A stretch of 64,000 nt of DNA, taken from assembly GCF_012328925.1 (NCBI RefSeq), contig NZ_JAAXLS010000005.1, positions 186,001 to 250,000 of the forward strand, read 5' to 3'. Below the pieces are notes generated by a model that worked only from the letters and a program-made list of their open reading frames with translations, did no database searches and was not told the origin of the DNA. This stretch comes from Amycolatopsis acididurans (GTDB taxonomy: Bacteria > Actinomycetota > Actinomycetes > Mycobacteriales > Pseudonocardiaceae). Below are positions 1-8,417 of the stretch, piece after piece; the first letter of the stretch is position 1; the number at the start of each line of letters is the position of its first letter. Position numbers and translations under genes: made by a program.

Positions 1-1
1 A

Positions 2-406
2 TCGGGTAATGCCAACGGTGCTCCCGTTGCCCCGCCCGCCCCGCCGCCCGCGCCTCAGACCGATCAGCCGCAGGGCCAGAGCCAGGGCCAGGGCCGGGCG
101 GACGCGCCCGACACGGGTGGTTCGTCGTCGGTGAATCCGCGTGTCGACACCGGCAGCAGCGACAGCCAGCCGACGTACATGACGAAGTCGGACAACGGCA
201 ACCACGGTTCGAAGAGCCAGGGCAAGTCGCGTTCGGATCAGCAGGCCAGCGATCAGGCGCACAACAACGCGAACCCGAACAGCGCGCTGTTCCGCTGGTT
301 CTTCTCGACGCCGACCACGAACCAGAGTACGAACAGCGGCACGACCAGCGATACGACCAGCGATACGACGACGCCGGCCACGTCCACGTCCTCTTCATCC
401 GGTTAG
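2..406 (+). CDS. C-terminal part of an unrecognised low-complexity protein (5' end outside window)
   Basis: An open frame enters from the left edge and ends at a TAG at 404-406. The visible 134 residues are low complexity: a Pro/Ala stretch, a Gly-Gln repeat (QGQSQGQGQG-like), then a polar Ser/Asp/Asn/Gln region and a Thr/Ser tail built from repeated TTSDTTSDTT. The only hydrophobic patch is short (LFRWFFS), so no membrane span is evident. No family can be assigned from this portion. It is probably the disordered tail of a larger secreted or membrane-attached protein. A GTG at 131 lies in frame, but the frame is open well upstream of it, so an internal start is unlikely. Confidence 0.6.
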   Translation, partial: SGNANGAPVAPPAPPPAPQTDQPQGQSQGQGRADAPDTGGSSSVNPRVDTGSSDSQPTYMTKSDNGNHGSKSQGKSRSDQQASDQAHNNANPNSALFRWFFSTPTTNQSTNSGTTSDTTSDTTTPATSTSSSSG

Positions 407-501
407 TTCGATCTTGGCCCGGACCTCGCGCTGCGCCGCCCGGCCACGCTACCGTTGACCACGCTCACGAACGATCGGGCGTGCCTCGGGAGGCCACACA
501 G

Positions 502-942
502 ATGAACCGGCTGGTGCAGGGCGGTGACGGCCGGGAATGGGTCGTCAGGGCGCAGATGGAGTGGCGCCGTCCGGTCACGGCTGAGAACTTCGAGCACGAC
601 GTCGCGGGCAGCCACACCCCGGGCATCGCGATGCTGGCGGTCACCGTGCTGCTCGCGATTATCCTGGTGGCCTGGCTACCCGACGGGGTCGTGGTGCCGC
701 CCTGGGTCATCTGGGGCCTGTTGCTGATCGCGTTGTTCTTCCCGCTGCGCTGGGTGCTCAACCGCCCGTGGACGGTCGTCGCGGAAACCGAGGGCGACGT
801 GGTGAGCGACCGGCCGCCCGAGCGCTGGGTCGGCATCGTGTCCGGGATGTTCAAGGTGCGCAACGAGGTCTCGAAGCTCGTCAAGACCATTCACCGCGAA
901 TCGCTGCCGGACTTCGACGGCCCCCTGCATCCGATGGAGTGA
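502..942 (+). CDS. Small two-TM membrane protein, unknown function
   Basis: A 146-residue protein. Two adjacent membrane spans lie at about residues 47-65 and 70-90, separated by a short loop with a Pro-Pro-Trp. The N-terminal about 40 residues and the C-terminal basic tail (KVRNEVSKLVKTIHRE) should both be cytoplasmic. I chose the ATG at 502 because a GGGAGG at 488-493 sits 8 bp before it; an in-frame GTG at 481 has no such site. The stop is 4 bp before the Fpg/Nei start, so the two are probably co-transcribed. I do not recognise the family, and the link to DNA repair is only by position. Confidence 0.75.
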   Translation: MNRLVQGGDGREWVVRAQMEWRRPVTAENFEHDVAGSHTPGIAMLAVTVLLAIILVAWLPDGVVVPPWVIWGLLLIALFFPLRWVLNRPWTVVAETEGDVVSDRPPERWVGIVSGMFKVRNEVSKLVKTIHRESLPDFDGPLHPME

Positions 943-946
943 ACCT

Positions 947-1798
947 GTGCCGGAGCTACCGGAGGTCGAGGCGCTGGCCCACCACCTGCGCGAGCACGCG
1001 GTGGGCCGCACGGTGACCCGTGTCGACGTGGCGTCGCTGTCGGTGCTCAAGACCGTGCGCCCGCGGTGGACGGAGTTGCACGGCCGCGAGGTCACCGCCG
1101 CGGGCAGGCACGGCAAGCATCTCGATCTCGACTGCGGCGGCATTCACCTGGTCATCCACCTCGCGCGGGCGGGCTGGCTGCGCTGGTCGGACTCGCTCTC
1201 GCCGGCCCCGCCGAAACCGGGCAAGGGCCCGTTGGCGTTGCGCGTGCACCTCGGCGGGCCCGGATTCGATCTCACCGAGGCGGGCACGAAGAAGGGGCTC
1301 GCGGTGTGGATCGTGCACGATCCCAACGAGGTGCCGAGCATCGCGCGGCTGGGCCCCGACGCGTTGGAGGTCGACCGCGCGAAGCTGGGCGAGTTGTTCG
1401 CGGGCCGCACCGAGCGGCTGAAGACGGCGCTGACCGACCAGTCGCTGATCGCCGGGATCGGCAACGCCTACTCCGACGAGATCATGCACGTGGCGAAGCT
1501 GTCGCCGTACGCCACGCCGGGCAAGCTCTCCGGCGAGGCGCTGGACCGGCTCGCCGCGGCCATGCACGAGGTGCTCACCGGTGCGGTGGAGCGTTCGGTC
1601 GGCCAGGACGCGGCCCGGCTGAAGGGGGAGAAGCGCTCGGGGCTGCGGGTGCACGCGCGCACGGGCCTGCCCTGCCCGGTCTGCGGCGACACGGTGCGCG
1701 AGATTTCCTTCGCCGACAAGTCTTTCCAGTACTGCCCGACGTGCCAGACCGGCGGTAAACCGCTCGCCGACCGCCGGATGTCGCGGCTGCTCAAGTAG
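947..1798 (+). CDS. Fpg/Nei-family DNA glycosylase/AP lyase
   Basis: A 283-residue base-excision repair enzyme that removes oxidised bases and nicks abasic sites. After the GTG start the sequence is PELPEVE, giving the N-terminal Pro nucleophile and the catalytic Glu. A conserved Lys is in GRHGKHLDLD (about residue 57). The H2TH region follows (SLIAGIGNAYSDEI). The C-terminal zinc finger has CPVCG and CPTCQ pairs. The usual zinc-finger Arg that contacts DNA is replaced by Lys (FADKSFQYC instead of GGRSTFYC-like), so this is an actinobacterial paralogue group rather than classical MutM, and its lesion preference is uncertain. It overlaps the convergent serine hydrolase gene by 8 bp. Confidence 0.93.
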   Translation: MPELPEVEALAHHLREHAVGRTVTRVDVASLSVLKTVRPRWTELHGREVTAAGRHGKHLDLDCGGIHLVIHLARAGWLRWSDSLSPAPPKPGKGPLALRVHLGGPGFDLTEAGTKKGLAVWIVHDPNEVPSIARLGPDALEVDRAKLGELFAGRTERLKTALTDQSLIAGIGNAYSDEIMHVAKLSPYATPGKLSGEALDRLAAAMHEVLTGAVERSVGQDAARLKGEKRSGLRVHARTGLPCPVCGDTVREISFADKSFQYCPTCQTGGKPLADRRMSRLLK

Positions 1799-2699
1799 TC
1801 CCGCAGAACGTCGTCATCAGCACCGGGATCGGGCCGGCCGGCCACGGCTGTTCGCCGCGCAGTTCCGCACCGAGGTCGTAGGCGGTCAGCACGGTCACGA
1901 GCTGCCGCTCGCCGCTGGTGAAGGACAGGCTGTAGTAGCCCGGACCCGCACCCGTGTTGCCCCACAGTTCGCGGTCGCCGCCGGGGCACGGGAGCGTGAG
2001 CCGTTCGACGCCGAGCCCGTAGGCCTGCCGCTCGTTGACCGGCACCGCGGCCAGCGGTTCCCGTTGCTGTGCCGGGGCGAGCAGCTCACCGTCGAAGAGT
2101 GCGCGGTGGAACTTCGCCAGATCGTCCACAGTGGACACCATGGCGCCCGCCGTCCAGTCGTAGGACGGGCTGAACACCGACAGGTCCTGTCCGGTGCGGT
2201 CGTAACCGTGCAAGTGCGGGCCGCGCAGATACGGGTCCGTGACGGGAAAGTAGGTGTCGCGAAGACCGAGCGGGGTGAGGATCCGGCGGTCGATCTCGGC
2301 GACCACACCGTTTCCGGTGGCGTCGTAGCCGGGGCCGCGCACCAGGCCCGGCAGCCACCGTTCGACGTCGTCGTCCAGCGACAGCACACCTTCGCCCGCG
2401 AGACGCAGCACGACGGTGGCCACGAAGGCCTTCGTGTTGCTCGCGATCCGGAACCGCTGCCAGTGCCGGGCGGGTTCGCCGGTCCGGGTGTCGGCGACCC
2501 CGGCGACGTAGCGCCGCACCCGCTGACCGTCCCGGACGTCAGCGACGGCGCCGGGAAAGCCTTGTGCGACAAGATCGTGCAGGGTCGCGTCGACCGGGTC
2601 GCGCGGGGTGGCGGCCGCGGGAACCGTCGCGGCGGCGAGCGCGGCGGCGGTCAGAACGACGAGGCACGTTCGGTAATGGCGTTTACGTCGCAACTTCAC
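1791..2699 (-). CDS. Serine hydrolase of the beta-lactamase/D-Ala-D-Ala carboxypeptidase family, internally deleted and probably inactive
   Basis: A 302-residue exported protein with an N-terminal signal peptide (RRKRHYR, hydrophobic core, AAA-T). The SxxK nucleophile motif is present as SNTK at about residue 87. The protein then passes from the LPGLVRGPGYD segment straight to a late segment (EIDRRILTPLGLRDTYF). The stretch that normally carries HTSG and the catalytic YxN is missing, about 80-100 residues short of the family. The third motif is also changed: NTG stands where R61-type enzymes have HTG. The frame is intact, so the deletion was in phase. The GTG start has AGAGG 8 bp upstream. 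Function as an active peptidase is doubtful. Confidence 0.8.
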   Translation of the reverse strand: MKLRRKRHYRTCLVVLTAAALAAATVPAAATPRDPVDATLHDLVAQGFPGAVADVRDGQRVRRYVAGVADTRTGEPARHWQRFRIASNTKAFVATVVLRLAGEGVLSLDDDVERWLPGLVRGPGYDATGNGVVAEIDRRILTPLGLRDTYFPVTDPYLRGPHLHGYDRTGQDLSVFSPSYDWTAGAMVSTVDDLAKFHRALFDGELLAPAQQREPLAAVPVNERQAYGLGVERLTLPCPGGDRELWGNTGAGPGYYSLSFTSGERQLVTVLTAYDLGAELRGEQPWPAGPIPVLMTTFCGTT

Positions 2700-2850
2700 C
2701 CGTTCAGCCTCTAATCAGGACCGTCCACCCGTCGATGAGGCTGTCCACTCGCTTTCGGTAAGGTTGGCCCTACCCCTGGGTGTTGGTTGATACACAGAAA
2801 GTGCCCCCGAAGGCTTGCCACCGAACGGCCGAACGCAGAGCATTAACGCC

Positions 2851-4116
2851 GTGTCCGCCTTGCCGATCGAGCAGATCGTTCCCTGGAGTGTCGCAGGGCT
2901 GCTGCTGATCGCCGTCATCGTGCTGATCGCGCGCTCGCGCAAACCGAGCAGTTTCGTCGATGACGCCGTGCTCGAAGCCGTCTACCACATGTCGAAGGCC
3001 ACCCCGGATCTGCGCGAGGGCTTCGACGAGGCCTCCGCCGACCGGATCACCTCCCAGCTGCTGGAGCTGCTCAAGTGTGTCGCGGTCGGGGTCACCGACC
3101 CCGAGGGCACGCTGAACTCCTGGGACGGCGAGGCCAACGACCACTACGTCGACCTCGAGCCCTCCGTCGGGCTGGCCATCCGCAAACACCGCCGTGAGGT
3201 GGTCGCGCACGACGACATTCCGTGCGACCACCGCGGCACCTGCAAGATGAAGACGGCCGTGATCGTGCCGCTCATCGTCGAGGGCGAGGTCGAGGCCGCG
3301 CTCATCGTCGTCGGGCGGACCAGGGGCAAGCGGCTCATCCAGATGGCCGACGCGGTCGCCCAGTTCGTCTGCACCCAGTTCGAACTGGCCCGCCTCGACG
3401 AGCAGAAACTGCAGTTGCAGCAGGCCGAGATCAAGGCACTGCGCGCGCAGATCTCGCCGCACTTCATCTACAACGCGCTCAACACGATCTCCTCGCTGAT
3501 CCGCACCGACCCCGAGGAGGCGCGCGAACTGCTGCAGGAGTTCGCCGACTTCACCCGCTACTCGTTCCGCACGTCCGGCATGTTCACCTCGCTCGCCGAC
3601 GAACTGCGCAACATCGACCGCTACCTGACCATCGAACGCGCCCGCTTCGGCGGCAGGCTCGAGGTGCGGCTCAAGATCGCGCCCGAGGTGCTGTCGGTCG
3701 TGGTGCCGTTCCTGATCATCCAGCCGCTCGTGGAGAACGCCGTCCAGCACGGCCTCGCCAACAAGCCCAGCGGCGGCATGGTCACGGTCACCGCGCAGGA
3801 CTACGGCACCGAGGCGCTGATCAGCGTCGAGGACGACGGTATCGGCATGGACCCGGCGCGGCTGTCGGACCTGCGCAACTCGCACCGCACCGGCGCGCAC
3901 GTCGGGCTCGGCAACATCAACGCGCGGATGCGGCAGCTGTTCGGCGACGAGTACGCGCTGATGGTGGAGACCGCGCCGGGCGCCGGCATGAAGGTGACCC
4001 TGCGGGTGCCGAAGTTCGCTCCCGGCGTACGCACCGAACTGCCCGACTACACCGCCAACGTGCCGCCGCAGCAGTCCCGCAACGGCTCGCCTGCGCACGC
4101 GCGAAAAGGTACGTAA
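2851..4116 (+). CDS. LytS/YehU-type sensor histidine kinase
   Basis: A 421-residue membrane-anchored kinase. One TM span is near the N-terminus (IVPWSVAGLLLIAVIVLIA). A GAF-like region covers about residues 60-165, a His_kinase domain has its phospho-acceptor His204 in SPHFIYNALN, and an HATPase region follows (ENAVQHGL, DDGIGMD, GLGNINARM). The GAF-like part has two cysteines, C125 and C131 (PCDHRGTC), which could bind metal or sense redox. I start at GTG 2851 (GCAGAG about 10 bp upstream); an in-frame TTG at 2815 would add 12 residues. Its expected partner is the LytTR regulator at 5038, separated only by the S49 protease gene. The signal is unknown. Confidence 0.9.
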   Translation: MSALPIEQIVPWSVAGLLLIAVIVLIARSRKPSSFVDDAVLEAVYHMSKATPDLREGFDEASADRITSQLLELLKCVAVGVTDPEGTLNSWDGEANDHYVDLEPSVGLAIRKHRREVVAHDDIPCDHRGTCKMKTAVIVPLIVEGEVEAALIVVGRTRGKRLIQMADAVAQFVCTQFELARLDEQKLQLQQAEIKALRAQISPHFIYNALNTISSLIRTDPEEARELLQEFADFTRYSFRTSGMFTSLADELRNIDRYLTIERARFGGRLEVRLKIAPEVLSVVVPFLIIQPLVENAVQHGLANKPSGGMVTVTAQDYGTEALISVEDDGIGMDPARLSDLRNSHRTGAHVGLGNINARMRQLFGDEYALMVETAPGAGMKVTLRVPKFAPGVRTELPDYTANVPPQQSRNGSPAHARKGT

Positions 4117-4125
4117 TCTCGCGGC

Positions 4126-4977
4126 ATGACCAGCCTGACCGACAAGGTGACCAGCAGAATTCCCCGCATCGGCGACCGCGGCGACCGCACCGACGTCGTC
4201 GCCGTGGTCAAACTGCACGGCGTCATCACCCCGACCCCGTCGCCGCTGGCCCGCGGCACGATCAACCTCGCCGCCGTCGAAACGGCGCTGACCAGGGCCT
4301 TCGACCACGACCGGCTCAAGGCCGTCGCGCTGTTGATCAACTCGCCGGGCGGGGCGCCGACCCAGTCCGGGCTCGTCGCGGAACGCATCCGCCAGCTTGC
4401 GGCGAAGAAGCCCGCGGTGCCGGTGCTCGCGTTCTGCGAGGACGTCGCCGCGTCCGGCGGCTACTGGCTGGCCTGCGCCGCCGACGAGATCTACGCGCAC
4501 CGCACCTCGCTGGTCGGCTCCATCGGCGTGATCAGCGGCGGGTTCGGCTTCACCGGTCTGCTGGAGCGCTTCGGCATCGAACGGCGCCTGCACACCGCCG
4601 GCGAGAACAAGTCCAGGTTGGACCCGTTCAGCCCGGAAAAGCCCGAAGACGTCGAATGGCTCAAGAAGATGCACACCCAGCTGCACGAGCTGTTCGTGGA
4701 CTGGGTCAAGCAGCGGCGCGGCGGCAAGCTGTCGGAGTCGGAGAACCTGTTCAGCGGTGACGTGTGGCTCGGCGGCAAGGCCGTCGAACTGGGCCTGGTC
4801 GACGGGGTCGGCAACCTGCGCGAGGTGATCGCGGAACGCTTTCCCAGTGCGGAAATCACCGTCGCAGAGCCGAAAAAGCCGTTGCTGGCCAGGCTCGGCC
4901 TCGGCGCGCCCGCTGCCGCGAGCGCGATGCTGGACGCCGTCGCGCACCGTGCCGCGTGGTCCCGGTTCGGGCTGTAA
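4126..4977 (+). CDS. S49-family serine protease (SppA/SohB-like)
   Basis: A 283-residue protein of the signal-peptide-peptidase/SohB family, which cleaves peptides in or near membranes. Oxyanion-site sequence is INSPGG (about residues 71-76). The nucleophile is Ser110 in DVAASGGYW, and the general base is Lys162 in GENKSRLDPF, 52 residues later as expected for the Ser/Lys dyad. There is no N-terminal TM span, so it is shorter than E. coli SppA and probably soluble or peripheral. The start ATG lacks a ribosome binding site but has TAATCT ending 6 bp before it, suggesting a leaderless mRNA that begins inside the kinase stop region. It sits between a kinase and its likely response regulator. Confidence 0.9.
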   Translation: MTSLTDKVTSRIPRIGDRGDRTDVVAVVKLHGVITPTPSPLARGTINLAAVETALTRAFDHDRLKAVALLINSPGGAPTQSGLVAERIRQLAAKKPAVPVLAFCEDVAASGGYWLACAADEIYAHRTSLVGSIGVISGGFGFTGLLERFGIERRLHTAGENKSRLDPFSPEKPEDVEWLKKMHTQLHELFVDWVKQRRGGKLSESENLFSGDVWLGGKAVELGLVDGVGNLREVIAERFPSAEITVAEPKKPLLARLGLGAPAAASAMLDAVAHRAAWSRFGL

Positions 4978-5037
4978 CGCGATCGCCCATGCGCGGTATG
5001 GACATCCCGACGGACAGTGGGGAGGATGCGAGTCACT

Positions 5038-5847
5038 GTGAGTGCGCAAACTGAAACTCGACGACTCGTCGTGCTGGCGGTCGACGACGAACCACACGGG
5101 CTCGACCTGCTGGTGGAGAGTCTCCAGAACAACCCCCACATAGGCCGGGTCTTCACCGCGGTCGACGCTTCGGAGGCGCTGCGGCTGCTCGCGTCCGACG
5201 ACAGCGAGCTGGCGTCGCGCAAGGCGCAGGGGCTGCCCACGATCGACGCGGTGTTCGCGGACCTGCAGATGCCGGGCCTGTCCGGGATGGAGATGGCCCG
5301 CGTGTTCTCCGCGCTCAGTCCCGCCCCGGTGCTGGTGTTCGTGACCGGGCACGCGCACGAGGCGGTCAACGCGTTCGACCTCGGCGCCGTCGACTACCTG
5401 CTCAAACCGTGCAACCAGAGCAGGCTCGACCGTGCCGTGGAGCGAGTGCTGGAGAAGCTGCGCACCACGGCGGCGCCCGCGGGCGCCGCCCCGGAGCAGG
5501 CGAAGCCGGACGACGACGAGGTGATCCCGGTCGAGCTGGCCGGGACCACGAAGCTGGTGCCGCGCTCCACCGTGCGCTGGGTCGAGGCGCAGGGCGACTA
5601 CGCGCGGCTGTTCACCACCGACGGCAACAGTCACCTGGTGCGGATCCCGTTGACCCAGCTCGAAGAGCGCTGGGCCGGTGCGGGTTTCGTGCGCATCCAC
5701 CGCTCGTTCCTGGTCGCGCTGAACCTGATCACCGAACTGCGCATGGGGCAGGGCGGCTACCAGGTGGTGATCGGCAACGAGGACAAGCTGCTGCCGGTGT
5801 CGCGGCGGCACACCCGTGAACTCAAAGACCGACTGACCGGACGATGA
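5038..5847 (+). CDS. LytTR-family response regulator
   Basis: A 269-residue two-component regulator. The receiver domain (about residues 8-135) has the acidic pair (AVDDEP), the phospho-acceptor Asp in DAVFADLQMPG, and the later Thr and Lys (VFVTG, YLLKP). A linker rich in Ala and Pro follows. The LytTR DNA-binding domain fills the C-terminus (VRWVEAQGDYARLF, FVRIHRSFLV). Start codon choice is between GTG 5017, ATG 5026 and GTG 5038. GGAGG at 5021-5025 lies inside the first two, so GTG 5038 is favoured. Likely partner of the LytS-type kinase at 2851 and likely controller of the symporter genes that follow (inference from the gene order). Confidence 0.92.
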   Translation: MSAQTETRRLVVLAVDDEPHGLDLLVESLQNNPHIGRVFTAVDASEALRLLASDDSELASRKAQGLPTIDAVFADLQMPGLSGMEMARVFSALSPAPVLVFVTGHAHEAVNAFDLGAVDYLLKPCNQSRLDRAVERVLEKLRTTAAPAGAAPEQAKPDDDEVIPVELAGTTKLVPRSTVRWVEAQGDYARLFTTDGNSHLVRIPLTQLEERWAGAGFVRIHRSFLVALNLITELRMGQGGYQVVIGNEDKLLPVSRRHTRELKDRLTGR

Positions 5848-6347
5848 ACGACGACGTCTACCGCCGGGTCGACGGGGTACGGGAACCGGATCCCACCCTC
5901 GGCAAGGGGTACGTCCCGCACGAGCCCGCGAAGGTCGAGCGGGTGCCGCCGGCACCGGACGAGCACGCGGCCGAACCGGCGGCGAAACCGCCGAAACGGC
6001 AGCGCGTGGTGCTGGCCGACCCGCGCACGAAGTCGACGCCGATGCTGCGTGCCCGCGTCGAACTCGAGGAGCAGACGAGCTGGGGCACCGCGCTCATCAA
6101 CGACCTGGTCAAACACCAGTTCCGCACCGGTATCGGACTGGCGGCGCTGGTGCTGGTCCTGCTCGGCGGCCTGCCGCTGGCGTTCTACCTCGCCCCGGGG
6201 TTCGCGGCGGTGCGCGTCATCGGCGTGCCGCTGGCCTGGCTGCTGCTGGGCGTGTTGCCGTTCCCGTTGCTCCTGCTGGTGGGTCTGGCGTACAACCGTC
6301 TGGCCGAGCGCCACGAACGCGACTTCGTCGACATGATCGAGAGTTGA
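5844..6347 (+). CDS. Two-TM membrane protein linked to symporter operon (DUF485-like topology)
   Basis: A 167-residue protein overlapping the regulator gene by ATGA. The first about 85 residues are soluble, Pro/Ala-rich and charged. Two TM spans follow (about 92-115 and 121-145), then a basic/acidic tail. The layout (soluble N-terminus, two hydrophobic helices with a FY..PGF loop) resembles the DUF485 proteins that accompany acetate-type sodium symporters, and a clear DUF485 protein is encoded at 8418. The symporter at 6395 starts 47 bp downstream. I infer an accessory or stabilising role for that symporter; the similarity is in shape more than sequence. Confidence 0.7.
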   Translation: MNDDVYRRVDGVREPDPTLGKGYVPHEPAKVERVPPAPDEHAAEPAAKPPKRQRVVLADPRTKSTPMLRARVELEEQTSWGTALINDLVKHQFRTGIGLAALVLVLLGGLPLAFYLAPGFAAVRVIGVPLAWLLLGVLPFPLLLLVGLAYNRLAERHERDFVDMIES

Positions 6348-6394
6348 AGGGCGGCACGGGAACTATTCGCGCACGGTCCTGAGACAATCCCGGA

Positions 6395-8182
6395 GTGCAG
6401 TTGAGCCCGTGGACGTTGACCGGCGTGGTGCTGGTCGCCGCGGTGACCTTTTACCTGGGTCGTCGCTCGTCCCGGTTCGCCAATTCCACGCATGACTTCC
6501 TCGTCGCGCGGCGCACCGTGCGCTCCCGTCGCAACGCCGCCGCCATCTCCGGCGAGTACCTCTCCGCGGCGTCGTTCCTCGGCGTCGCCGGGATCGTGCT
6601 CAAGGACGGCGCCGACGGCCTGTGGTACCCGATCGGGTTCACCGGCGGCTATCTCGCGATGATGCTGTTCGTCGCCGCGCCGCTGCGCCGGTCCGGTGCC
6701 TACACGCTGCCGGACTTCCTCGAGGCACGGCTCGGTTCGGTGGCGCTGCGCCGCTGCGCGACCTGGTTCGTGGTGGTCGTCGGCATCCTCTACCTGGTGC
6801 CTCAGTTGCAGGGTGCGGGCCTGGCGCTGAAAACCGTGCTGCCCGCCGCGCCGCCGGTGATCGGCGCCGCGGTCGTGACCGTGATCGTGGTGGCCAACGT
6901 GCTCGGCGGCGGCATGCGCGCGATCACGCTGGTGCAGGCCTTCCAGTACTGGCTCAAACTGTTCGCGATCGCCGTTCCCGCGTTCGTGCTGTGCGCGGTT
7001 TTCGTGACCGGCAATCCGGCCGCTTCCGCCGGTGCGCTCGGTTCGCCGGCGCCGCCGATGTTTCCCCAGCAGACCACTGTGGACATTCAGACGGACGTGC
7101 GGCTGCACGTCGACGAGGTGACGCCGGTCGGCGTGCGCGAACCGGGTTCGGACACCGACCGCACCGTGGTCTGGGCGGGCAGCGCGACCGAGCAGGTCGC
7201 GGCGGGCACGAAACTCACGTTCCCGGCCGGCACCCAGGTCCCGACCGTCAGCGACGCGGTGTCGGCCAACTCGGACTGGCTCAGCCCCGGCAAGGGGCTC
7301 ACCGATCTGCTGCAGACCTACTCGCTGCTCATCGCGACCTTTCTGGGCACGATGGGCCTGCCGCACGTACTGGTGCGCTTCTACACCAACCCCGACGGCA
7401 AGGCGGCCCGCCGCACCGCCGTGCACGTGCTGCTGCTGCTCGGGCTGTTCTACCTCTTCCCGACGCTGCTCGGGGCGATGTCGCGGATGTACGTGCCGCA
7501 GCTGCTGGTCACCGGCCAGACCGACGCCGCGGTGCTGGCCTTGCCGCACGCGATGGTGCCGGGGTTGATCGGCCAGGTGCTCACGGCGGTCGTGATGGCG
7601 GGCGCGTTCGCGGCGTTTCTGTCCACGTCGTCGGGGCTGCTGGTGAGCGTGGCCGGGGTGGTCTCGACCGACGTGTTCGGCCGCGGCCGGGTGAGCGACT
7701 TCCGCTGGGCCAGCCTGGTCGTCGGCGTGCTCGCACTGGCGTTCGCGGTGCTCATGCGGCCGACCGATCTGTCGTTGAGCGTCGGGATGTCCTTCGCCCT
7801 CGCCGCTTCGGTGTTCTCGCCGGTGCTGGTGCTCGGCATCTGGTGGCGCGGGCTGACCTGGCCGGGTGCGATGGCGGGGATGATCGTCGGGGGCGTGCTG
7901 GTCATCGGCGCGCTCGCCACGAACACCGCCAGTCGCTACACGGGTGGCTGGGCGCCGTGGCTGGCCGACCAGCCCGCGCTGGTGACCGTGCCCGTCGCGT
8001 TCGCCGTGACGGTGCTGGTCAGCCTCGCCACCCCCGCCGGACGGCCGGTGGACGTCAACTCGGTGATGCTGCGCCTGCACGCGCCCGATCCACTGGGTTT
8101 CATGCGCGATCGCGCGGTGGCCAGGTTCGGCCAGATCGACACGAGCAAACAACGCGCAGGCCGCGGCCGGCACCGTAAGTAA
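6395..8182 (+). CDS. Sodium/solute symporter (SSS family, cation:monocarboxylate type)
   Basis: A 595-residue polytopic protein with about 13 TM spans and the family landmarks ISGEYLSAASFLG and GLPHVLVRFYT, as in ActP/MctC-type acetate or pyruvate permeases. It carries an unusual hydrophilic insertion of about 90 residues (about 205-300, starting after VTGNPAAS and ending before DLLQTYSLL). This is predicted to be extracytoplasmic, with a beta-rich, Thr/Val-rich composition. The second symporter at 8765 has a much shorter loop there. The basic tail ends RGRHRK. The GTG start has no strong ribosome binding site but GACAAT lies 6 bp upstream. Substrate is inferred only from family and context. 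Confidence 0.88.
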   Translation: MQLSPWTLTGVVLVAAVTFYLGRRSSRFANSTHDFLVARRTVRSRRNAAAISGEYLSAASFLGVAGIVLKDGADGLWYPIGFTGGYLAMMLFVAAPLRRSGAYTLPDFLEARLGSVALRRCATWFVVVVGILYLVPQLQGAGLALKTVLPAAPPVIGAAVVTVIVVANVLGGGMRAITLVQAFQYWLKLFAIAVPAFVLCAVFVTGNPAASAGALGSPAPPMFPQQTTVDIQTDVRLHVDEVTPVGVREPGSDTDRTVVWAGSATEQVAAGTKLTFPAGTQVPTVSDAVSANSDWLSPGKGLTDLLQTYSLLIATFLGTMGLPHVLVRFYTNPDGKAARRTAVHVLLLLGLFYLFPTLLGAMSRMYVPQLLVTGQTDAAVLALPHAMVPGLIGQVLTAVVMAGAFAAFLSTSSGLLVSVAGVVSTDVFGRGRVSDFRWASLVVGVLALAFAVLMRPTDLSLSVGMSFALAASVFSPVLVLGIWWRGLTWPGAMAGMIVGGVLVIGALATNTASRYTGGWAPWLADQPALVTVPVAFAVTVLVSLATPAGRPVDVNSVMLRLHAPDPLGFMRDRAVARFGQIDTSKQRAGRGRHRK

Positions 8183-8267
8183 CACTTCCGGCACTTTACG
8201 TATCGCTCACCCATTTGGCGGTTCCTTTACCTGGATTTCAAGCGATCTTGGGATCCGAGGTGACAAA

Positions 8268-8283
8268 AACGGCAATAACGGCA
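8268..8283. promoter_or_regulatory. Direct repeat in the AT-richer leader of the DUF485-symporter operon
   Basis: The 235-bp gap 8183-8417 is clearly less GC-rich than its surroundings and holds the exact direct repeat AACGGCA-AT-AACGGCA, one helical turn apart. Loosely inverted flanks (CGAGGTG and CATCTCG) surround it. LytTR regulators bind paired direct repeats, so this is a candidate target for the regulator at 5038, although the sequence is not a textbook LytTR site. No protein gene is evident in the gap apart from a 7-codon frame at 8398-8421. Confidence 0.3.
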
Positions 8284-8417
8284 TCTCGTACGAAATTTCT
8301 TCACGCACTGCGTGTAGTCACCACCCAAAAGTATTAACAACGCAAAGGCTTATTAAGGGCAAGATCTACCCGTCTTGGGCAGGCCGAGACATCGAGCATG
8401 GATAGGGAGGTCGTCCC

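Noticed and set aside
2758..2776. Possible IdeR box between the serine hydrolase and the LytS-type kinase
   Set aside because: Only 11 of 19 positions match the consensus, and neither neighbouring gene has an iron link.
2770..5955. Very long open frame on the minus strand across the LytS-LytTR genes
   Set aside because: Composition is the Arg/His/Gly-rich pattern of an antisense frame in GC-rich DNA; the plus-strand genes have clear domains.
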